From: Saccoglossus kowalevskii
Lineage: Eukaryota > Hemichordata > Enteropneusta > Harrimaniidae
Direction: 5' to 3'
Length of the DNA stretch: 15,262 nucleotides
Assembly: GCF_000003605.2 (NCBI RefSeq)
Contig: NW_003139032.1
Location: 1 to 15,262, forward strand
Shown here in pieces: positions 11,177 to 15,262 of this stretch; within the stretch, counting starts at the first letter, position 1, and every line of letters starts with the position of its first letter. Made by a program: the position numbers and the translations under genes. The notes under the pieces were generated by a model that saw only the letters and a list, made by a program, of their open reading frames with translations, was not told the origin of the DNA and made no database searches.

Positions 11177-11658
11177 TGACTGACACATACTGGATTGTAT
11201 AACTGACTGACACATACTGGATTGTATAACTTACTGACACATACTGGATTGTATAACTTACTGACACATACTGGATTGTATAACTGACTGACACATACTG
11301 GATTGTATAACTGACTGACACATACTGGATTGTATAACTGACTGACACATAATGGATTGTATAATTGACAGACACATACTGGATTGTATAACTGACTGAC
11401 ACATACTGCATTGTATAACTGACTGACACATACTGGATTGTATAACTGACTGACACTTACTGCATTGTATAACTGACTGACACATACTGGATTGTATAAC
11501 TGGCTGACACATACTGGATTGTATAACTGACTGACACATGCTGGATTGTATAACTTACTGACACATACTGGATTGTATAACTTACTGACACATACTGGAT
11601 TGTATAATTGACTGACACATTCTGCATTGTTTACTGACTGACACATAATGGATTGTAT
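11177..11658. repeat. Inserted segment in type-A loop, copy of 5316-5798
   Basis: The loop from the acacacgg at 11038 to the next at 12364 is 1326 bp, against 1003 bp for the reference loop. The excess of 323 bp equals 12 units minus one base. It is explained by this segment, which carries the aattgacag, ctgcattg, cacttactgcattg and acatgctgg variants and ends in the 26-bp unit 11622-11647. Confidence 0.83.
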
Positions 11659-12403
11659 ATACTCACTGACACATACTGGATTGTATAACTGACTGACACA
11701 TATTGGATTGTATAACTGACTGACACATACTGGATTGTATAACTTACTGACACATACTGGATTGTATAACTGACTGATACATACTGGATTGTATAACTGA
11801 CTGACATATACTGGATTGTATAACTGACTGACACATACTGGATTGTATAACTCACTGACACATACTGGATTGTATAACTCACTGACACACACTGGATTGT
11901 ATAACTGACTGACACATACTGGATTGTATAACTGACTGACACATACTGGATTGTATAATTGACTGACACATACTGGATTGTATAACTGACTGACACATAC
12001 TGGATTTATAACTGACTGACACATACTGGATTGTATAACTCACTGACACATACTGGATTGTATAACTAACTGACACATACTGGATTGTATAACTCACTTA
12101 CACATACAGGATTGTGCTACTGACTGACACATACTGGATTGTATAACTGACTGACACATACTGTATTGTATAACTGACTAGCACATACTGGATTGTATAA
12201 CTGACTGACACATACTGGATTGTATAACAGACTGACACATACTGGATTGTATATCTGACTGACACATACTGGATTGTATAACTGACTGACACATACTGGA
12301 TTGTATAACTGACTGACACATACTGGATTGTATAACTGACTGACACATACTGGATTGTATAACACACGGACACATACTGGTTTGTATAACTGACTGACAC
12401 ATA

Positions 12404-12592
12404 CTGGATTGTATAACAGACTCACACGTACTGAATTGTATAGCTGACTCACACATACTGGATTGTATAACTGACTGACACATACTGGATTGTATAACTG
12501 ACTCACACATACTGAATTGTATAACAGACTCACACGTACTGAATTGTATAGCTGACTCATATATACTGAATTGTATAACAGACTGACATATA
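12404..12592. repeat. Degenerate variant cluster, copies 2 and 3, with 108-bp duplication
   Basis: The aacagactcacacgta unit followed by tagctgactc appears at 12404-12457 and again at 12512-12565, 108 bp (4 units) apart. The first of these is a chimera. It starts as the unit that follows ggtttg in a type-A block (ctggattg) and ends as the degenerate type, so it marks a recombination junction at about 12417. Confidence 0.82.
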
Positions 12593-14111
12593 CTGGATTG
12601 TATAACTGACTGACACATATTGGATTGTATTACTGACTGACACATACTAGATTGTATAAATGATTGACACATACTGGATTGTATAACTGACTGACACATA
12701 CTGGATTTTATATCTGACTGACACATACTGGATTGTATAACTGACTGACACATACTAGATTGTATAAATGACTGATACATACTGGATTGTATAACTAACT
12801 GATACATACTGGATTGTATCACAGACTGACACATACTCGATTGTATAACTGACTGACACATACTGGATTGTATAACACACGGACACATACTGGTTTGTAT
12901 AACTGACTGACACATACTGGATTGTATAAATGACTAACACATACTGGATTGTATAACTGACTGACACATACTGGATTGTATAACTGACTGACACATACTG
13001 GATTGTGTAACTGACTGACTGACACATACTGGATTGTATAACTGACTGACACATACTGGATTGTATAACTTACTGACACATACTGGAATGTATAACTTAC
13101 TGACACATACTGGATTGTATGACTGACTGACATATACTGGATTGTATAACTGACTGACACATATTGGATTGTATAACTGACTGACACATACTGGGTTGTA
13201 TAACTTACTGACACATACTGGATTGTATAACTGACTGATACATACTGGATTGTATAACTGACTAAGATATACTGGATTGTATAACTGACTGACACATACT
13301 GGATTGTATAACTGACTGACACATACTGGATTGAATAACTCACTGACACACACTGGATTGTATAACTGACTAACACATACTGGATTGTATAACTGACTGA
13401 CACATACTGGATTGTATAATTGACTGACACATACTGGATTGTATAACTGACTGACACATACTGGATTTATAACTGACTGACACATACTGGATTGTATAAC
13501 TCACTGACACATACTGGATTGTATAACTAACTGACACATACTGGATTGTATAACTCACTTACACATACTGGATTGTATTACTAACTGACACATACTGGAT
13601 TGTATAACTCACTTACACATACTGGATTCTGCTACTGACTGACACATACTGGATTGTATAACTGACTGACACATACTGTATTGTATAACTGACTAGCACA
13701 TACTGGATTGTATAACTGACTGACACATACTGGATTGTATAACAGACTGACACATACTGGATTGTATATCTGACTGACACATACTGGATTGTATAACTGA
13801 CTGACACATACTGGATTGTATAACTGACTGACACATACTGGATTGTATAACTCACGGACACATAATGGATTGTATAACTGACTGACACATACTGGATTGT
13901 ATAACTGACTGACACATACTGGATTGTGTAACTGACTGACTGACACATACTGGATTGTATAACTGACTGACACATACTGGATTGTATAACACACGGACAC
14001 ATACTGGTTTGTATAACTGACTGACACATACTGGATTATATAAATGACTGACACATACTGGATTGTATAACTGACTGACACATACTGGATTGTATAACTG
14101 ACTGACACATA
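12593..14111. repeat. Type-A material with internal contraction and repeated landmark
   Basis: Landmarks include ctagattg, aactaactg, tatcacag, acacacgg (12877), a 31-bp unit (12998-13028), tatgactg (13117), a 26-bp unit (13461-13486), gattctgctactg (13625), gtattg, ctagcac, aacagactg, tatatctg, a second 31-bp unit (13919-13949) and acacacgg (13991). The tgtttaactg and 28-bp tatatactc units expected after tatgactg are missing. The sequence passes directly to catatactgg and then tattgg, as a short deletion would leave it. Confidence 0.78.
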
Positions 14112-15262
14112 CTGGATTGTGTAACTGACTGACTGATACATACTGGATTGTATAACTGACTGAGATATACTGGATTGTATAACTGACTGATACATACTGG
14201 ATTGTATAACTGACTGACACATACTGGATTGTATAACTCACTGACACATAATGGATTGTATAACTGACTGACACATACTGGATTGTATAACTGACTGACA
14301 CATACTGGATTGTATAACTGACTGACACTTACTGGATTGTATAACTGACTGACACATACTGGATTGTATAACTGACTGACACATACTGGATTGTATAACT
14401 GACTGACACATAATTGGATTGTATAACTGACTGACACATACTGGATTGTATAACTGACTGACACATACTGGATTGTATAACTGACTAAGATATACTGGAT
14501 TGTATAACTGACTGACACATACTGGATTGTATAACTCACTGACACATACTGGATTGTATAACTCACTGACACACACTGGATTGTATAACTGACTGACACA
14601 TACTGGATTGTACAACTGACTGACACATACTGGATTGTATAATTGACTGACACATACTGGATTGTATAACTGACTGACACATACTGGATATATAACTGAC
14701 TGACACATACTGGATTGTATAACTCACTGACACATACTGGATTGTATAACTAACTGACACATACTGGATTGTATAACTCACTTACACATACTGGATTGTG
14801 CTACTGACTGACACATACTGGATTGTATAACTGACTGACACATACTGTATTGTATAACTGACTAGCACATACTGGATTGTATAACTGACTGACACATACT
14901 GGATTGTATAACTCACTGACACATACTGGATTGTAAAACTCACTTACACATACTGGATTGTGCTACTGACTGACTCATACTGGATTGTATAATTGACTGA
15001 CACATACTGGATTGTATAACTGACTGATACATACTTGATTGTATAACTGACTGACATATACTGGATTGTATAACTGACTGACACATACTGGATTGTATAA
15101 CTGACTGACACATACTGGATTGTATAACTCACTGACACATACTGGATTGTATAACTGACTGACACATACTGGATTGTATAACTGACTGACACATACTGGA
15201 TTGTATAACTGACTGACACATACTGGATTGTATAACTGACTGACACATACTGGATTGTATAA
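14112..15262. repeat. Terminal mixed units, array continues past the window
   Basis: This stretch starts with a 31-bp unit ending gatacata (14112-14142). That is a hybrid between the type-A 31-bp unit and the type-B gatacata unit, and gagatata, gatacata, aactcactg and ataatgg follow in type-B order. A 28-bp attggatt unit at 14413-14440 is unique. From about 14464 the order matches 1730-2408. The last complete units are canonical and the window stops 13 nt into a unit. Confidence 0.8.

Larger units (their letters stand above)
1..15262. repeat. 27-bp tandem repeat array (satellite/minisatellite), both ends open
   Basis: The whole window is head-to-tail copies of one 27-bp unit that starts ctggattgta, continues taactgactg and ends acacata. 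No unit is inverted and no non-repeat insertion was found. Base 1 is position 1 of a unit and the last 13 bases are the start of another, so the array extends beyond both ends. Summing the length variants seen (ten 31-bp units of one type, one further 31-bp unit, one 35-bp, eight 28-bp and twelve 26-bp units) gives a net +48 bases. This leaves exactly 563 full units plus 13 nt, an internal check on the unit count. The consensus has 37% G+C and no CpG. I see no gene, tRNA, rRNA, transposon end, CRISPR spacer structure or telomeric repeat. A satellite or giant minisatellite of a eukaryote is the natural reading. The family and species are not recognised. Confidence 0.97.

Noticed and set aside
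12404-12592. Degenerate ctgaattg units as the edge of the array
   Set aside because: The units keep the 27-bp phase, are flanked on both sides by canonical units, and recur at 109-189 and 946-1026. They are a duplicated internal variant block, not a decaying boundary.
1-15262. CRISPR array
   Set aside because: There are no spacers. Units abut directly, every position is part of the repeat, and no cas-like gene is present.
1-15262. TATA-box promoters (each unit contains tgtataa)
   Set aside because: The motif is part of the consensus monomer and so occurs in nearly every unit. Nothing else distinguishes a promoter.
1-15262. Telomeric repeat or CENP-B box centromere motif
   Set aside because: No TTAGGG-type repeat is present. 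The consensus unit has no CpG, which the CENP-B box requires. A centromeric role cannot be judged from sequence alone.
1-15262. Mobile element or its terminal repeats
   Set aside because: No inverted ends, target-site duplications, poly-A tract or transposase-like frame was seen, and all units have the same orientation.
1-15262. Hairpin or cruciform structure within the monomer
   Set aside because: I found no inverted repeat longer than about five bases in the consensus unit, so a stable stem per unit is not supported.

Overview
The window is a single, uninterrupted head-to-tail tandem array of a 27-bp monomer, in satellite-DNA or long-minisatellite style. No unique sequence, gene, RNA gene or mobile element was found in it. 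The consensus unit begins ctggattgta, continues taactgactg and ends acacata. It has 10 G/C in 27 bases (37%) and no CpG. Counting units by phase and summing every length variant I found gives 563 complete units plus 13 nt of the next. The array starts in phase at base 1 and is still running at base 15262, so both flanks lie outside the window. An array of this kind points to a nuclear eukaryotic genome (a heterochromatic, subtelomeric or pericentromeric block, or a very large minisatellite). Nothing here allows the organism to be named.

Organisation. Most units differ from consensus by 0 to 4 bases, and the variants are not random. They recur in the same order in several places, which shows duplication of multi-unit blocks. 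The main ordered block (type A) runs: an acacacgg unit, a ggtttg unit, an aaatgactg unit, a 31-bp gtgtaac unit with an extra tetranucleotide, two aacttactg units, tatgactg, tgtttaactg, a 28-bp tatatactc unit, tattgg, aacttactg, gatacata, two aactcactg units, aattgactg, a 26-bp ggatttata unit, aactaactg, aactcacttac, tgtgctactg, gtattg, aacagactg and tatatctg, then acacacgg again. One complete loop at 7532-8534 is 1003 bp (37 units). Twelve acacacgg landmarks occur in the window, spaced irregularly (108 to 2539 bp). The higher-order repeat has therefore been scrambled by internal duplications and deletions. A second ordered block (type B, 7 to 8 units, built around tgtgctactg-ggactgta-gatacata-gagatata-ataatgg) occurs at about 190, 2597, 7005, 9916 and 10646.

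Region by region: 1-945, canonical units with a type-B block; 946-1975, a degenerate cluster and a type-A block; 1976-2950, type B; 2951-4360, type A and near-canonical units; 4361-5800, mixed, including a segment duplicated at 11177-11658; 5800-9272, successive type-A loops with a type-B block at about 7005; 9273-10929, a type-A block and a 730-bp tandem duplication; 10930-12416, a 108-bp duplication and an expanded type-A loop; 12404-14100, a second copy of the degenerate cluster and further type-A material; 14100-15262, mixed blocks, part of which matches 1730-2400.

Coding. Because 27 is divisible by three and the minus-strand unit has no stop codon in any frame, all three minus-strand frames stay open for hundreds of codons, encoding 9-residue repeats (YVSVSYTIQ, MCQSVIQSS, CVSQLYNPV). 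Every plus-strand frame has a stop in each unit. I judge these open frames to be an arithmetic by-product of the repeat and annotate no CDS.
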